Positions 63,434 through 64,000 of a DNA stretch of 64,000 nt are shown piece after piece (within the stretch, counting starts at the first letter, position 1; each line of letters opens with the position of its first letter). Below the pieces are notes generated by a model. That model searched no databases. It saw only the letters and a program-made list of their open reading frames with translations, and was not told the DNA's origin. The DNA comes from Deinococcus sp. YIM 77859 (GTDB lineage: Bacteria > Deinococcota > Deinococci > Deinococcales > Deinococcaceae), in assembly GCF_000745175.1 (NCBI RefSeq), contig NZ_JQNI01000002.1:542001-606000 (forward strand). The letters are read 5' to 3'. The position numbers and the translations under genes were made by a program.

Positions 63434-64000
63434 CTACGTCTGAAGCCACTCCACCGTTCCCCCCCGCCGCGCCCGCTCGGCGGCAAAGGCCAGGCGGTGC
63501 GAGTCGAGCGACTCGGCCAGGGGAGTGGGTACCGCGGCCTCACCGCGCAAAAACGCGAGCCAGGCCTGAACGAGCCCCTTGTCCCCGCCCCCGTGGTTGC
63601 CGCTCACATCGTGGGTCTGCCGCTCCAGTGCGCCCGTGCGGAAGTCGTGCAGCTCGATCTCGCCGCGCTCGAGGTGGCCGCGCAGCTCGCCGTGGGTACC
63701 CAGCAGCTTCAGCGTTCGCGTGTTGTTGTGGGTAAAGGCGCTGACTGTGAGCTGCGCCGTTACCCCGTTGGCAAACACGATGGTGACCGCCTGATGGTCG
63801 GGCACGTTGTTGCCGCCGCCGTACACGCAGCGTCCATACGGCCCAGAGGCAAGCGCCTCCGCAAGGGACACCCCTCCCGCCGTCAGCACCGTCACCGGCC
63901 AGCGCTGGGGGTCACGGGTGCCGTAGATCACCCGCGCGTCGTACGGACAGTCCACCACCGGGCAGTGGAGGCACCGCGCCGCTGCGCCCGGCGGGGCGTG
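63434..64000 (-). CDS. Gfo/Idh/MocA-family oxidoreductase, C-terminal part (cut by window end)
   Basis: The frame is open to the window edge, giving 188 residues. It matches the C-terminal alpha-beta domain of Gfo/Idh/MocA dehydrogenases: NNVPDHQAVTIVFANG, GTHGELRGHLERGEIEL, HDVSGNHGGGDKGLVQAWLAFL. The incoming sequence has RCLHCPVVDCPYDARVIY, a cysteine cluster common in one branch of these enzymes. The NAD-binding domain and start lie outside the window. Substrate unknown, probably a sugar or sugar alcohol. Confidence 0.82.
   Translation of the reverse strand, partial: HAPPGAAARCLHCPVVDCPYDARVIYGTRDPQRWPVTVLTAGGVSLAEALASGPYGRCVYGGGNNVPDHQAVTIVFANGVTAQLTVSAFTHNNTRTLKLLGTHGELRGHLERGEIELHDFRTGALERQTHDVSGNHGGGDKGLVQAWLAFLRGEAAVPTPLAESLDSHRLAFAAERARRGGTVEWLQT

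Overview
The window is high-GC bacterial chromosome and most likely comes from a Deinococcus. This is inferred from the gene set, not proven. Supporting points are a fused SecDF, bacillithiol synthase BshA, PdxS/PdxT, a RecQ with tandem HRDC domains, an IleRS2-type isoleucyl-tRNA synthetase behind a T-box leader, an ISDra2-like TnpB element, and many start codons lying 5-10 bases after a TANNNT -10 box (leaderless transcripts). Genes are dense and mostly housekeeping, with one mobile-element interruption.

Region 1 (1-10163, mostly minus) is a System I cytochrome c maturation locus. In transcription order it is ccdA-ccmA-ccmB, an interruption, then ccmC-ccmD-ccmE-ccmF-ccmG-ccmH, a CcmI-like TPR protein fused to a cytochrome c domain, and the start of a Rieske-like protein. 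Most junctions overlap by 4-16 bases. The interruption (about 5.7-8.05 kb) holds a TnpB-only IS200/IS605-type element with a recognisable right end and probable guide RNA, a second pair of IS605-like hairpins, and an oppositely oriented lipoprotein gene.

Region 2 (10.2-18.6 kb) has a DHA2 MFS exporter, a YwnA/YwnB-like Rrf2 regulator and NAD(P)-binding protein pair, recQ with an apparent one-base deletion, acuI with a coupled lipoprotein gene, a hypothetical protein and an acyl-CoA dehydrogenase-like flavoprotein. Region 3 (18.7-26.9 kb) looks like a cell-surface polymer locus: a glycosyltransferase built from two GT2 modules, a Wzm/Wzt-type ABC exporter, a membrane phospholipase D-like enzyme and an LCP ligase.

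Region 4 (26.9-34.3 kb) is the rimP-nusA-ylxR-infB operon with an attenuator-like terminator in its leader, followed by secDF. Region 5 (34.4-52.6 kb) holds mostly short metabolic and envelope units: ilvD, nagZ, two degV genes, a 3-hydroxyisobutyrate dehydrogenase-like gene, an AEC transporter, an SpoU methylase, an MHYT sensor, pepF, ybjN-like, rlpA-like, a prolidase, sucCD, bshA and a lone modA.

Region 6 (52.6-64.0 kb) begins with ileS, its T-box leader and an altered HIGH motif (ALHH). It continues with tal-rho, a LysM/M23 endopeptidase coupled to a receiver protein, pdxST, two overlapping alpha/beta hydrolases, and the C-terminal part of a Gfo/Idh-type oxidoreductase cut by the window end. 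No tRNA, rRNA or CRISPR array was seen.
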